Assembly: GCF_014698035.1 (NCBI RefSeq)
Contig: NZ_JACJSF010000002.1
Span: forward strand, 62,001 to 126,000
DNA: 64,000 nt
Source: Desmonostoc muscorum FACHB-395
GTDB taxonomy: Bacteria > Cyanobacteriota > Cyanobacteriia > Cyanobacteriales > Nostocaceae
Direction: 5' to 3'
Shown here piece after piece: positions 34,917 to 44,865 of the stretch. A model generated the notes under the pieces. That model saw only the letters and a program-made list of their open reading frames with translations. It was not told where the DNA came from and ran no database searches. Position 1 is the first letter of the stretch. Every line of letters begins with the position of its first letter. A program made the position numbers and the translations under genes.

Positions 34917-36362
34917 ATGACTAATTCTGTAGATTTTAGTGGTAGACCATTTCATTTTATTGGCATCGGCGGCATAGGTATGTCTGCTCTGGCATACGTT
35001 CTCGCCAAGCGTCAATTTCCAGTATCAGGTTCGGATCTTCGTCCAAACCACATGACGCACAAATTGGAATCTATCGGTGCCCATATTTTTGGTAGACAAG
35101 AGGCAAGTAATCTCGAATTCTTTCGTCCTCAAGTATTAAATTCACAAGAACAATTACCTGCTGATACTAAGTCAAAATTACCTCAAGTCATTTGTTCAAC
35201 AGCAATTAACACTAATAATTTAGAATACAAAGCAGCGTTGGAATTAGGTTGTCCAGTTTTGCATCGTTCAGATGTACTAGCCGCCTTAATTTCCGATTAC
35301 TACAGTATTGCAGTGGCAGGAACACACGGCAAAACTACAACCAGTAGCATGATTGGTTATATGCTTCTAGAAGCTGGTCTAGACCCAACGATTTTAGTAG
35401 GTGGCGAAGTCAATGCTTGGGAAGGTAATGCTCGATTGGGACAAAGCCAATATTTGGTAGCCGAAGCAGACGAATCTGATGGTTCTTTGGTAAAACACGC
35501 TCCAGAAATTGGCATCATCACCAATATTGAACTCGATCATCCTGACCATTACGATACATTAGAAGAAGTAATTGACATCTTCCAGACATTTGCTAAGGGT
35601 TGTAAAACTTTAATAGGTAGTATTGACTGTGCGACGGTGCGCGATCGCTTACAACCCACAATCAGCTACAGCTTACACTCAGATACCGACGCTGACTACA
35701 CCGTTACTAATATTGATTATCGTGCTGATGGCACCACGGCTCTAGTTTGGGAAAGAGGCAAAGCCTTGGGCGTGTTGAAGTTGCGGCTGCTCAGTCGCCA
35801 CAATCTCAGCAATGCTCTAGCAGCAGTAGCTGTTGGTCGCGCCTTGGGCTTAGAATTTGGAGCGATCGCCAAAGGTATTGCAACCTTTGAAGGAGCAAGA
35901 CGACGCTTTGAGCTGCGGGGCGAAGTTGATGGTATTACCTTCATTGATGACTATGCTCATCATCCTAGCGAGATTCGCGTTACTCTCGCTGCCGCACGTT
36001 TACAGGCAAGACCAGGACAAAGAGTGGTTGCTATCTTCCAACCCCATCGCTATAGCCGAACACTGACCTTTTTAGAAGAATTTGCCGAGTCCTTTACCCA
36101 TGCTGATTTGGTTGTGCTGACTGATATTTACAGTGCAGGCGAACCCAACTTAGGGCAAATTACTGGTGAACAGCTAGCAGCGGAAATTGCTAAACAGCAT
36201 TCGCAGGTAGTTTATCAACCAACTTTACCCTCAGTGCGTGAGTACTTGTTAAAAACATTACGCCCAGGAGACTTGGCGCTGTTTTTAGGAGCTGGGAACT
36301 TGAATCAGGTGATTCCTGAAGTAATTACTGCACTTTGCGAACCTGCTAAAGCCACATCTTAA
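34917..36362 (+). CDS. murC: UDP-N-acetylmuramate-L-alanine ligase
   Basis: A 481-residue ATP-dependent ligase that adds the first amino acid of the peptidoglycan stem peptide. Clear motifs are GIGGIGMSALAYVLAKR (nucleotide-sugar binding), the P-loop AGTHGKTTTSSMIGYML, EADESDGSL, and DDYAHHPSEI. The ATG has a strong ribosome-binding sequence (AAGAGGAG). murB follows 124 bp later in the same direction, a common cyanobacterial order. Confidence 0.97.
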   Translation: MTNSVDFSGRPFHFIGIGGIGMSALAYVLAKRQFPVSGSDLRPNHMTHKLESIGAHIFGRQEASNLEFFRPQVLNSQEQLPADTKSKLPQVICSTAINTNNLEYKAALELGCPVLHRSDVLAALISDYYSIAVAGTHGKTTTSSMIGYMLLEAGLDPTILVGGEVNAWEGNARLGQSQYLVAEADESDGSLVKHAPEIGIITNIELDHPDHYDTLEEVIDIFQTFAKGCKTLIGSIDCATVRDRLQPTISYSLHSDTDADYTVTNIDYRADGTTALVWERGKALGVLKLRLLSRHNLSNALAAVAVGRALGLEFGAIAKGIATFEGARRRFELRGEVDGITFIDDYAHHPSEIRVTLAAARLQARPGQRVVAIFQPHRYSRTLTFLEEFAESFTHADLVVLTDIYSAGEPNLGQITGEQLAAEIAKQHSQVVYQPTLPSVREYLLKTLRPGDLALFLGAGNLNQVIPEVITALCEPAKATS

Positions 36363-36365
36363 GTG

Positions 36366-36383
36366 GAAACTTTGCAAAGTTTC
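36366..36383. repeat. Perfect 18-bp palindrome between murC and murB
   Basis: GAAACTTTG pairs with CAAAGTTTC immediately after the murC stop. It could be an operator or weak transcript hairpin; no T-run follows. Confidence 0.4.
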
Positions 36384-36486
36384 GTTTCTGAGCAAAGCGC
36401 CCGTCTAGCAACGGTTCCATCTATGAACTCTATTACCGTATCTTTGCGGTAAATTAATGTAAAAATTTTACCAATATAAAGTAAAA

Positions 36487-37488
36487 ATGACCATTTCCCA
36501 GGCAGCTGGAAACGTCTGCACAGTTTCTGCTTTGAATACAAAGAAACATCAAACAACTAATTCGGTGGATAGTGAAGTAATTTACCTACCAAATACTGAT
36601 TGTGCAATCAAGCCCCAGGCTTGCTTGTCAGCCTTTACTTCCTATAGGGTTGGAGGAGCAGCTGATTTGTATGTTGCCCCTCGAAACTTAGAAGCACTGC
36701 AAGCCAGTCTTAAATACGCAAAAGAACGTGATTTAAAGGTGACAACACTGGGAGCCGGTTCTAACCTCCTGGTGAGCGATGGCGGTATATCAGGCTTAGT
36801 TATCGCGACTCGTCACCTCCGCTTCAGCAACTTTGACCCCCAAACTGGTCAATTAACCGTTGCTGCCGGAGAATCAATTCCCAGTTTGGCATGGGCCGCA
36901 GCAGAATTAGGATGGCAAGGATTGGAGTGGGCTGTTGGCATCCCTGGAACAGCCGGAGGTGCTGTGGTGATGAATGCAGGGGCACATAATAGCTGTATCG
37001 CAGATATGTTAGTTAGTGCCGAGGTACTTTCACCCAATGGGACGCTGGAAACTCTTACCCCAGAACAGTTAGGTTATAGCTATCGGACTTCCTTATTGCA
37101 AGGTGGCGATCGCATAGTCACCCAAGCAACCTTACAACTCGCGCCAGGTGCAGACCCAGCAAAAGTTGTAGCAATCACCAAAGAACACAAAAAGCATCGC
37201 TTAAGCACCCAGCCATACAACTTCCCCAGCTGTGGGAGTGTGTTCCGTAATCCCAAACCTTACAGTGCTGGCTGGTTAATTGAACAAACAGGCCTCAAAG
37301 GCTACCAAATTGGTGGAGCGCAAGTAGCACTACTCCATGCTAATTTCATCGTTAACCGTGGTGGGGCAAAAGCTAGTGATATCTTCTGTCTCATTCGCCA
37401 CATCCAACATCAGGTGCAAGAACGTTGGTCTATTAATTTAGAGCCAGAAGTCAAAATGCTCGGAGAGTTTCAAGGTGCTTGTGGATAA
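36487..37488 (+). CDS. murB: UDP-N-acetylenolpyruvoylglucosamine reductase
   Basis: A 333-residue FAD enzyme that finishes UDP-MurNAc. Motifs are TSYRVGGAADLYVAPRN, GAGSNLLVSD (FAD binding), GIPGTAGGAVVMNAGAH, and PSCGSVFRNP with the catalytic Ser. About 35 N-terminal residues precede the domain. It lies directly downstream of murC. Confidence 0.96.
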   Translation: MTISQAAGNVCTVSALNTKKHQTTNSVDSEVIYLPNTDCAIKPQACLSAFTSYRVGGAADLYVAPRNLEALQASLKYAKERDLKVTTLGAGSNLLVSDGGISGLVIATRHLRFSNFDPQTGQLTVAAGESIPSLAWAAAELGWQGLEWAVGIPGTAGGAVVMNAGAHNSCIADMLVSAEVLSPNGTLETLTPEQLGYSYRTSLLQGGDRIVTQATLQLAPGADPAKVVAITKEHKKHRLSTQPYNFPSCGSVFRNPKPYSAGWLIEQTGLKGYQIGGAQVALLHANFIVNRGGAKASDIFCLIRHIQHQVQERWSINLEPEVKMLGEFQGACG

Positions 37489-37622
37489 AGAATGGGGAAT
37501 GGGGAATGGGGAATAGGGAATAGGGAATGAAGAATAGTAAAGATGATACTGCAAAGAAGAACAATTGATAACCAATGCCCAATGCCCAATTCCCAATTCC
37601 CAATGCCCAATTCTCCGATGCA
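37489..37622. repeat. Heptamer repeats after murB
   Basis: GGGGAATGGGGAATAGGG-type units are followed 70 bp later by complementary CCAATTCCCAATGCCC-type units, so a long imperfect hairpin is possible. Confidence 0.7.
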
Positions 37623-37711
37623 TTAATTATTGGTAAAAAAAGAGGCAAATTACTTACCGCATCTATAATTGAATTTGATTTGTTATTCAACGCACAAGCG
37701 TACAAATAATT

Positions 37712-38059
37712 ATGACAGGAAAAGGACAGGGATTTGGCTTTGGCTTAGGAAAAATGAAGGAACTAGCCGATGCTTTTAAGAAAGCACAGCAAGTTCAAGA
37801 AGGTGCAAAGCGACTCCAAGAAGAATTGGAGCAAATGGAGATTCTAGGAGAATCTGGCGGTGGTCTGGTGAAGGTGATTGTCAGTGGAAACCAAGAACCC
37901 AAGCGGGTAGAAATTTCACCAGATGCTCTTGCAGAAGGTGCAGAAGTACTTTCCGATCTCGTGACGGTGGCAATGAAAGAAGCCTACAACAAGTCCACAG
38001 CAACAATGCGGGAACGTATGGAAGAATTAACCAGTGGGTTGGAGTTACCTGGATTTTAG
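37712..38059 (+). CDS. YbaB/EbfC-family nucleoid-associated protein
   Basis: A 115-residue small helical DNA-binding protein. It has [40 protein letters not shown] and an [18 protein letters not shown] segment, as in YbaB/EbfC. These proteins dimerise and bind DNA with little specificity. The N-terminal glycine-rich [12 protein letters not shown] is typical of cyanobacterial members. Confidence 0.9.
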   Translation: MTGKGQGFGFGLGKMKELADAFKKAQQVQEGAKRLQEELEQMEILGESGGGLVKVIVSGNQEPKRVEISPDALAEGAEVLSDLVTVAMKEAYNKSTATMRERMEELTSGLELPGF

Positions 38060-38250
38060 TCATTGGTCATTAGTCATTGGTCATTAGTCATTGGTGAGCC
38101 AGTGCGGTCTTCTCCCAAAGGAAGAAAGGGGGTTTCCCCCATGAGCAACTGGTGTTAGCGTTCGCGTAGCGTCTCGTAGAGAAGTGGTAGCGACGCAGGA
38201 GCTTCACCCGAAGGGTCATTAGTCAAAAGACAAAGGACAAATGACTATTG
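38060..38250. repeat. Mixed repeats including a 27-bp dispersed element
   Basis: TTAGTCATTGG heptamers flank a GC-rich segment with a 27-bp sequence at 38158-38184 (starts GCGTTCGCGTAGCGTCTCG). An exact inverted copy lies at 52120-52146. Such GTAGCGTCTC repeats are dispersed in Nostoc-type genomes. Confidence 0.75.
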
Positions 38251-38270
38251 ACAGAGGACAAAAAATATCT

Positions 38271-38750
38271 ATGCCTTACAAGTTGCTATTTGTCTGCTTA
38301 GGTAACATCTGCCGATCGCCATCGGCAGAAAACATCATGAATCATCTAATTGAGCAGGCAGGCTTGAGCGATGCCATCATCTGTGATTCTGCTGGTACAT
38401 CTAGTTATCATGTGGGTAGCCCACCTGACAGACGCATGAGTGCTGCGGCTGGTACAAAGTTGGGAATTAAACTACGTGGTCAAGCACGCCAGTTTCAAAA
38501 GTCAGACTTTCAAGACTTTGATTTAATTTTGGCGATGGATCAAGAAAATTATGAGAATATTCTCACTCTTGATCGCACTGAGCAATATCAGCATAAAGTG
38601 CGTTTGATGTGTGAGTTTTGCTCTCGACACACCTTAAAGGAAGTTCCAGATCCTTACTACGGTGGTCAAGACGGATTTAATCAGGTTATTGATTTACTGA
38701 TTGATGCTTGTGAAGGTCTGCTCACAAAAGTTAAAAGTGAAGAGTTCTGA
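38271..38750 (+). CDS. Low-molecular-weight protein-tyrosine phosphatase
   Basis: A 159-residue enzyme from the ATG at 38271 (MPYKLLFVCLG); the upstream in-frame codons come from repeat DNA. The catalytic loop CLGNICRS fits CX5R and VPDPYYGG carries the general acid Asp. Members dephosphorylate tyrosine in proteins such as bacterial tyrosine kinases. It is not beside the Wzc-like gene of this window, so a partnership is only possible. Confidence 0.92.
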   Translation: MPYKLLFVCLGNICRSPSAENIMNHLIEQAGLSDAIICDSAGTSSYHVGSPPDRRMSAAAGTKLGIKLRGQARQFQKSDFQDFDLILAMDQENYENILTLDRTEQYQHKVRLMCEFCSRHTLKEVPDPYYGGQDGFNQVIDLLIDACEGLLTKVKSEEF

Positions 38751-38776
38751 GTTTTAATTCCTAACTCCTCACTTTT

Positions 38777-39460
38777 TTATTCGACTAAACCATGCTTCAT
38801 AGCAAAACGCACTAATTCTGCTCGGTTGCTGGTTGAAGTTTTTCTCAATAAACTGCTAACGTACTTTTCCACTGTGCGAGGACTCAGGTGTAGCTGATGA
38901 CCCATATCGGCATTAGACAAACCATGAGTCAATAACTCTAAGACTTCTTGTTCTCTATGAGTTAGGGATGAGTGTAAGTGGGATGTCTGAATTTGAGTAG
39001 ACAGAGAATTATGGGCATCCCCCGCTTTTGTCGAGCCGGAAATGCCCAAATTCTCTTTATGAGAAAAGCGATACTCCGATTGAATAATTTGCGATCGCTC
39101 CAAAAGATTGCGGATTGCTGCTGCTAACTCTTCCAATTCAAATGGTTTGGGTAAGTATAAATCGCACCCTGACTGATAGCCCAGAATTCTTTCCTGGGTC
39201 TTAGTTCGGGCTGTTAATAAAATTACAGGTAATAAGCGAAACATTGGTTGTTGCCGCACCCTACGCACCAGTTCATAGCCATTCATCTGTGGCATGATGA
39301 TATCCGTGACAATCAAATCAGGATTATACTCATCCACCATAAACAAAGCCTCTTGACCGTCATTAGCCGTGATCACTGAGTAGCCAGACAGTTCAAGATA
39401 GTCGCTAACAGACAGACGAGTGCCCAAATCATCATCCACTACAAGGATCGTCAAGGGCAT
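38777..39460 (-). CDS. LuxR-type response regulator, Ycf29-like
   Basis: A 227-residue regulator from the ATG at 39460 (MPLTILVVDDD); 24 further codons are open upstream. It has a receiver domain with the phospho-acceptor in LIVTDIIMPQMNGYEL and Lys in LPKPFELEEL, and a LuxR/NarL helix-turn-helix (LTHREQEVLELLTHGLSNAD, then SPRTVEKYVSSLL). The receiver strongly resembles my memory of the Ycf29 family retained in red-algal plastids. No sensor kinase is adjacent. Confidence 0.88.
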   Translation of the reverse strand: MPLTILVVDDDLGTRLSVSDYLELSGYSVITANDGQEALFMVDEYNPDLIVTDIIMPQMNGYELVRRVRQQPMFRLLPVILLTARTKTQERILGYQSGCDLYLPKPFELEELAAAIRNLLERSQIIQSEYRFSHKENLGISGSTKAGDAHNSLSTQIQTSHLHSSLTHREQEVLELLTHGLSNADMGHQLHLSPRTVEKYVSSLLRKTSTSNRAELVRFAMKHGLVE

Positions 39461-40154
39461 GGACAATACACCCCTAGCATTTTTTTTACTCAGAAATTTG
39501 CTTCTACGCGCTTCATCGGTGAACACTGGCAAGAATAGTGTTCTTATGTTTCATACTATGACAGGATTACCAGGTAATGACTGCCTTCAGGGTTGATTTA
39601 TAAAGAAAATCTTAAATCTTTTGGAAGGTTAACGAAGTGCAACTCACCTTTAACTCCCTCAGATCAGGAAGCATAGAGAGCTTTTTAATTTGTAACAACT
39701 CATTAATAAGGCAGAGCAGGTTTCCATTATAGTATAAATTATTATTAATTTTATCGGTAATTTACCAAAATATAAGTTAAGTAGGCATGAATTGAAATAA
39801 GTTTGTAGAGAAGGCTTCAGCCCTTTCTAGGATTAGCGTCTTGTAGCAAGATACCCAACAAGGTATACTACAAAACTTTAATTATTTACGCCGATTTACT
39901 TACAAGCCTTTGTGAAACTGCACAAAATCAAGCTTGGTGAAACTTGAGGTAAAATTCCCAAGTTCTGGATAAACCTCAGATGTAATCAATATCAGGTAAC
40001 TTAAAAGTTACTAGAAAACTCTTAATTGTGAACTTAGAAAAGCTAAATTAGTGATATACAGTTCAATATTTCTAGCGGTTATAATGAATACCCTATAATT
40101 CGCCAGGCAATCCAAATAATTTTTTAGGTACATTTAAAACGCACAAAATTATCA
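39461..40154. other. 700-bp intergenic region, no gene seen
   Basis: AT-rich DNA between divergent genes. I see a small hairpin at about 39810-39831 (AGAAGGCTT / CCCTTTCT type) and a TTGTAG / CTACAA pair at about 39840-39875, which could belong to an unannotated RNA. I cannot match it to tmRNA, SRP RNA, 6S RNA or a tRNA. The rest shows no coding signal. Confidence 0.4.
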
Positions 40155-40622
40155 ATGAGCGACAAGAACGAAGGTTACAAAGTTATTGCTGACAACCGTC
40201 AAGCCCGTTATTTGTATGAAATTCTGGAAACTTACGAAGCCGGAATTGAGTTGACAGGAACCGAGGTTAAGTCAATTCGTGCGGGTAAAGTAAATCTCCA
40301 AGATGGCTATGCTTTGCTTCGCAATGGCGAAGCATGGTTGATCAATATTCATATCTCGCCCTACAACGCCAGTGGACAATATTTTAATCATGAACCACGG
40401 CGGACACGAAAGCTGCTGTTGCATCGTCAAGAACTCCGCAAGCTAATTGGCAAAGTAGAACAGCAAGGTCTAACTTTAATCCCTTTGAAAATGTATCTCA
40501 AACGCGGCTGGGTAAAAGTGAGTATAGCCCTTGGCAAAGGTAAAAAGCTCCACGATAAGCGAGAAGACCTGAAACGACGGCAAGATCAGCGTGACATTCA
40601 ACGCGCAATGAAAAGCTATTAA
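40155..40622 (+). CDS. smpB: SsrA-binding protein SmpB
   Basis: A 155-residue tmRNA partner for trans-translation. Motifs are IADNRQARYLYEILETYEAG, ELTGTEVKSIRAGKVNLQDGY, and the basic C-terminal tail GKGKKLHDKREDLKRR that enters the ribosome. Length is normal. The ssrA gene is not seen in this window. Confidence 0.96.
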   Translation: MSDKNEGYKVIADNRQARYLYEILETYEAGIELTGTEVKSIRAGKVNLQDGYALLRNGEAWLINIHISPYNASGQYFNHEPRRTRKLLLHRQELRKLIGKVEQQGLTLIPLKMYLKRGWVKVSIALGKGKKLHDKREDLKRRQDQRDIQRAMKSY

Positions 40623-40804
40623 GGATAATTGTGGTTCAAACTACCACACCAGAGTGAGAAACAGATTGCTGTGAAAACCATGTTGTATGTCCACAGCGTG
40701 ACTTATAAAAAGCCCTAGTTTATAGCCATAGATTGATTTTATGAAGGTTGAGAATCGATACAGTGGTGAGTAACTTCGGATGGCATAAGGAATTGTCACA
40801 ACTT

Positions 40805-41083
40805 ATGAAAAGTAATTTCATTACAGCTGTTGGCGCAGGCATTCTCACCTTGAGTATGGGAATTTTACCCTTAACTCTATCCGCACAAGCTCAGACAACA
40901 ACTGATCCCGGAGCCACTACTGCTCCCAGAACGACCACTTACGATCGCAACGATTTTGATTGGGGTTGGCTAGGATTACTTGGTTTATTCGGTCTAGCTG
41001 GTTTGGCTGGTAAAAAGCGTGATAACGAACCGACTGCTTATCGCGACCCTAATGCCCCAGGTGCCACTACTTACAGGGACTAG
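40805..41083 (+). CDS. Small secreted WGxxGxxG-type protein
   Basis: A 92-residue protein from the ATG at 40805, after which a signal peptide (AVGAGILTLSMGILPLTLSAQAQ) begins properly; 19 more codons are open upstream. A Thr/Pro-rich spacer leads to DFDWGWLGLLGLFGLAGL, the WGxxGxxG C-terminal segment, and a short acidic/basic tail. Such proteins are small exported or membrane-attached products of unknown role. Confidence 0.8.
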   Translation: MKSNFITAVGAGILTLSMGILPLTLSAQAQTTTDPGATTAPRTTTYDRNDFDWGWLGLLGLFGLAGLAGKKRDNEPTAYRDPNAPGATTYRD

Positions 41084-41146
41084 ACAATTCAAAATTCATT
41101 CATTTGTCAGTTGTTCAGTAGAAAAACAACTGACAATTTGCTCGTA

Positions 41147-42583
41147 TTAGTTTACTGCTGGTTCTGGGTTAGATGGATTTGTCTGGTTTTGAGTTAAAGG
41201 TGTCCAGTAGCTGGCAATTAAAGCAACGATGAGCCACCAGAGGGTATTGACTTCAGGACGATACCAGACAGTATCTACAGTGCCGTGAGCTAGCATACCC
41301 AACAAAATAGCGATCGCTCCAATTAACCAAAATCCCTCTACACTTCTCAATCGTCGCAATCGTCGCACTTGCAAAAGCGCCGTATTAAATGTAACGATTA
41401 TTAGCCAGAGAAAGCAGGCTAAACCAACAAACCCAGTTTCTACAGTCACTTCAAACAAAATCGAATAAGCACTTAAAGCAGTGTACCGAGGGTGTTGGTA
41501 GAGCGGATAAACTTTATTAAAAGAGTTGTGACCGGGGCCAATGCCGAAAATTGGGCGATCGCGAATCATCTCAAAGACAGCATCCCACACATTTCGACGA
41601 AAATTATTACTGCTATCTTTACGGTCAGCAAAAATGCTGAACACCCGCAGGCGAACTGGCTCTACAAATATCACTGCTAAGAGTAATATCCCGATTAAAC
41701 CTCCTAAGACAATGGGCAGCGACCAAGTACGCCAAAAAGGAGGCATTTCCACACTCTTCCAAAAAATTAGCAATGCCACCACAGCCAAAACTGCTACCAC
41801 TAGTCCAATCCAACCGCCACGACTAAAAGTCAGGATCAGGCAGGCAGTATTGACAATTAACATTGTTAATGCTAAAGCTTTTTTGAGCCAACTTTGCCAT
41901 GCAAAAATTGCCACCAAGCTAAAAATTACTGCTGGTAACAGGTATCCAGCCAATAAGTTGGGATTTCCTAAATAACTGTAGACCCTTGTAGTCTTAGACA
42001 GAGGAGATTCTGGATCAACCCAAGTTGCCAGTGCTGTGGCTCCAAAAAACCATTGCCGCAATCCATAGACACTGACAATTAAGGATACGTGCAGATAAAG
42101 GGTGAGAATCCAAGACCGGAGGCGAGGCGACCTTAATACCCTGGCACAAAGGGCAAATAGTAGCAAATACAAGGTCAACGTTCCCAAGTCGTTAAGTGCC
42201 GCTTTTTTGACTGGTGATAATGCTGTTGCGATTACAGCAATTCCCCAGTAGAGCAATACTAGTAGGTGAATGGGAGTGACTGACGAGACATTTGCTGGTG
42301 TGACTTCATCAGATAAAGTCAACAACAGCCAAAATCCCACACAAGCCACCAGTAACAAACCTACCAACGTACTCGAAGCAAAAGGTGCAAGGGCATATAT
42401 TGAGCTGAGCAATACAGCTGCGATCGCATCTCCCCACTGAATCAAGACGCTGGTTTGCCGCCAAGACCTTAACAGTCCCACCAGAGAACGGTGTACGTAA
42501 CTGGTAGCAAGATATTCTTTGAGCGGTAAAGATGATAAAGTAAATAGTTGCCAGACTAAATTCATAAAAAACATTGCGATCAA
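41147..42583 (-). CDS. ictB: IctB-family membrane protein (O-antigen-ligase fold)
   Basis: A 478-residue integral membrane protein with about ten hydrophobic segments and the Wzy/O-antigen-ligase loop (IFGIGPGHNSFNKVYPLYQH). The sequence closely follows Synechococcus IctB as I recall it: TPIHLLVLLYWG, RVYSYLGNPNLLAGYLLP, LTFSRGGWIG and RKDSSNNFRRNVW. IctB was first linked to inorganic-carbon accumulation, but its fold suggests glycan ligation, so the exact activity is unsettled. Confidence 0.92.
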   Translation of the reverse strand: MIAMFFMNLVWQLFTLSSLPLKEYLATSYVHRSLVGLLRSWRQTSVLIQWGDAIAAVLLSSIYALAPFASSTLVGLLLVACVGFWLLLTLSDEVTPANVSSVTPIHLLVLLYWGIAVIATALSPVKKAALNDLGTLTLYLLLFALCARVLRSPRLRSWILTLYLHVSLIVSVYGLRQWFFGATALATWVDPESPLSKTTRVYSYLGNPNLLAGYLLPAVIFSLVAIFAWQSWLKKALALTMLIVNTACLILTFSRGGWIGLVVAVLAVVALLIFWKSVEMPPFWRTWSLPIVLGGLIGILLLAVIFVEPVRLRVFSIFADRKDSSNNFRRNVWDAVFEMIRDRPIFGIGPGHNSFNKVYPLYQHPRYTALSAYSILFEVTVETGFVGLACFLWLIIVTFNTALLQVRRLRRLRSVEGFWLIGAIAILLGMLAHGTVDTVWYRPEVNTLWWLIVALIASYWTPLTQNQTNPSNPEPAVN

Positions 42584-42760
42584 TTAGCCTGCCGACGCAG
42601 AACTTGGATTTGATCATAATGCCTATGGCTATAAAAAGGTAATAACGTAGTTTGTAAATTAGTAATGACGCTTTTAATTCATGTACTTACTACATAACAA
42701 AGTATGAATTTGTCTTTCCCTATTCCCTATCACCTGTAATCGGTTCTCTACTGGCTGTGA

Positions 42761-44359
42761 TCAGACATCACTAATTGCTTGCGAGGGAGTTGCCAGTTGC
42801 AGTGGCAAAGAAAGCACATAACGATATCCTGATTCTGGTGAACCTTGAATCAAAATTTGTCCAGCGTGCAACTCTGCTAGTTGACAACTTAGCAATAGAC
42901 CCAAGCTTTCACGAGAAAGGCTTCCATGTAATTTAGCTAAATTTAGACCAGAACTCGCAGCAAGAAAATTGGAGTGGGAATCACTCAGGCTTTTGGAATT
43001 GTCCACTGCTACTGATGAAGTCTCTAGTTGCTGTTGTCCTTCTATATGAGTATTGTAAGTTGCGACTTCACCGGTTAACTCTAGCAGAGACAAAGAATTG
43101 AGACGGAAGTAGGGGTCAACCTCAGTAATGCCGTCCCCTAACCAGGGATGAGAAACCCAAATAGTAATGTTGAGCGTATCTTCCTTGTAAGAAACATGGA
43201 TGCGAACAATGCTACCTGTAGCCGAAAGTTGAATCACACTGAAAACCAGGTGATATAACATTTGCCGCACCTTGTCTTTATCTAAAGGCCAAATGCGATT
43301 ACGTCCCGGTTCTATAGAGAGGCGAATGTCTTGCTCGCGGCGATTAGCCACTTCTTCAAGGGTATTGATAGCTTGTTGACATAGCATTTCAATATCCACA
43401 GGAGCTAAATTCAGTACAGTTGAGTTGTCATCCATAGCTCCTAGTTCGGTAATTTCGTTTACTAGGGAAAGTAAGTACCGACCACTATGTTGGATAATTT
43501 CTAAATATTCTCTTTGCTTAGTCGTCAAAGGCCCATAAATTTCACGTCCTAAAACACTAGCCATACCAAGTACAGATGTTAAAGGCGTGCGTAACTCCTG
43601 AGTTAACTGACCCAAAAGTTCCAGTTTCAGTTGCTTGGTAGAAACAGAGTCGCTATCTTGAGTGGGTGCGGTGATTTTAATTTCAGTGTTACGTTCGTCA
43701 TTAAGTGAAAATATAGGAGCGGTCTTGAGAGTGGTTGATTCGAGTTTGCCTTGCAAAAGTCGGTTACGCTCAAATTCACTCATGCTCCAACGAGCTATTA
43801 TTTGTAAAAACTCAATGTCTCGGGTTGTAAAATTGCGCGGCACTAAATCCATCACTGCCAACGCACCCAAACAATGTCCCTCAGCATCAATGAGTGGCGC
43901 TCCTAAGTAAGCACGAATACCATAATCCTGCACCAGCTTGCTGCTAACAAGTACTGGGTCTGTAAGTTTATGTGTATCATTAATTACAAATATTTGAAGG
44001 CTCTCTACAACCTGAGTGCAGAATGATTCCCTGCGTGACAGTTGGCGGCTTTGTGCCAAATGATTCATTAGCCCCAGCCTAGATAAGCCCACTGCTGACT
44101 TGAACCAGTGACGTTCTTGATCCACAAATCCCAATATGGAAATTGGTGCTTCCAAAAAGTGGGCAGCAGTCTGTGTGGCTTCTTCAAAAACCGGAATCGT
44201 TTCTGGTTGCCGCAAACCTAAATCCGACAAAGCTTTTAGGCGTTGCTGTTCTCTTGATTCATGAGAATCCCAACCATCCTTTAGGGCAAATAATTTGTTT
44301 TCAGGCTCTATCATTGCCACTGCTACCTTAATAATTTCTCTATCGTGTAATTGATCCAA
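42761..44359 (-). CDS. GAF-domain histidine-kinase-like protein, phospho-His missing
   Basis: A 532-residue protein with a GAF domain (about residues 55-205: LEAPISILGFVDQERHWFKS, then YLGAPLIDAEGHCLGALAVM). A HisKA-like domain (about 250-315) reads LTQELRTPLTSVLG where active kinases read S/T-H-E-L-R-T-P, so Gln replaces the phospho-acceptor His. The ATPase domain (about 355-525) also lacks a clear N-box Asn. It looks like a pseudokinase that may sense a ligand and work by protein contact. It is transcribed like ictB, 178 bp upstream. Confidence 0.85.
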   Translation of the reverse strand: MDQLHDREIIKVAVAMIEPENKLFALKDGWDSHESREQQRLKALSDLGLRQPETIPVFEEATQTAAHFLEAPISILGFVDQERHWFKSAVGLSRLGLMNHLAQSRQLSRRESFCTQVVESLQIFVINDTHKLTDPVLVSSKLVQDYGIRAYLGAPLIDAEGHCLGALAVMDLVPRNFTTRDIEFLQIIARWSMSEFERNRLLQGKLESTTLKTAPIFSLNDERNTEIKITAPTQDSDSVSTKQLKLELLGQLTQELRTPLTSVLGMASVLGREIYGPLTTKQREYLEIIQHSGRYLLSLVNEITELGAMDDNSTVLNLAPVDIEMLCQQAINTLEEVANRREQDIRLSIEPGRNRIWPLDKDKVRQMLYHLVFSVIQLSATGSIVRIHVSYKEDTLNITIWVSHPWLGDGITEVDPYFRLNSLSLLELTGEVATYNTHIEGQQQLETSSVAVDNSKSLSDSHSNFLAASSGLNLAKLHGSLSRESLGLLLSCQLAELHAGQILIQGSPESGYRYVLSLPLQLATPSQAISDV

Positions 44360-44865
44360 GTCCTATTTCTAGGTTATCAATTGCTATTTTTAAGCATTCC
44401 CTAATTTTGCCTCTGACAAACAAATTTAGGGCAAAATTTTTTTCTCCCTTCCATTAACTCGGCGATGCGGTATGCACAAGTTACTAATTACTGGTGCTAG
44501 ATATTCTTTATTTAGTACTGGTGTAGTCTTTATTGCTTGGGATTTTACAGTCAGATTGCGTTAGATTTGGATTCAGCCAGGGTAAGCTAACCCTAAGGAT
44601 ACAATACAAAGGAGCTGTCATTCTTTATGTACAGAAGGAAAAATTCTTACTGGCAAACCCTAAGTAAATTAACTTACAAAATTATATTTGGGTAATTTTT
44701 ATAGCAATTATTACTTATAACAGCTAACACTCGTGGCAGACAATCCTAGATAGTTTATGTAAGTCTCGATCGAATAGATTGAACCTATTACAATTTCATG
44801 CTGAAAATTGTTTAGGCTTTTTTATTTTTTCCATCTGAGGAAATATTTTTTAAGGACAACTACTA
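44360..44865. other. 500-bp spacer with an inverted repeat
   Basis: AATTTTGCC (44403-44411) pairs with GGCAAAATT (44429-44437) and is followed by a T-run, a terminator-like shape on the plus strand with no gene in front. A 22-codon ORF follows AAGGAG near 44610, too short to call. Otherwise AT-rich and without a gene. Confidence 0.4.

Noticed and set aside
39590..39700. Segment with TCAGATCAGGAAGC, which recalls the SRP RNA tip
   Set aside because: The conserved GGAA loop is not enclosed by matching stem bases and the rest does not fit cyanobacterial SRP RNA.
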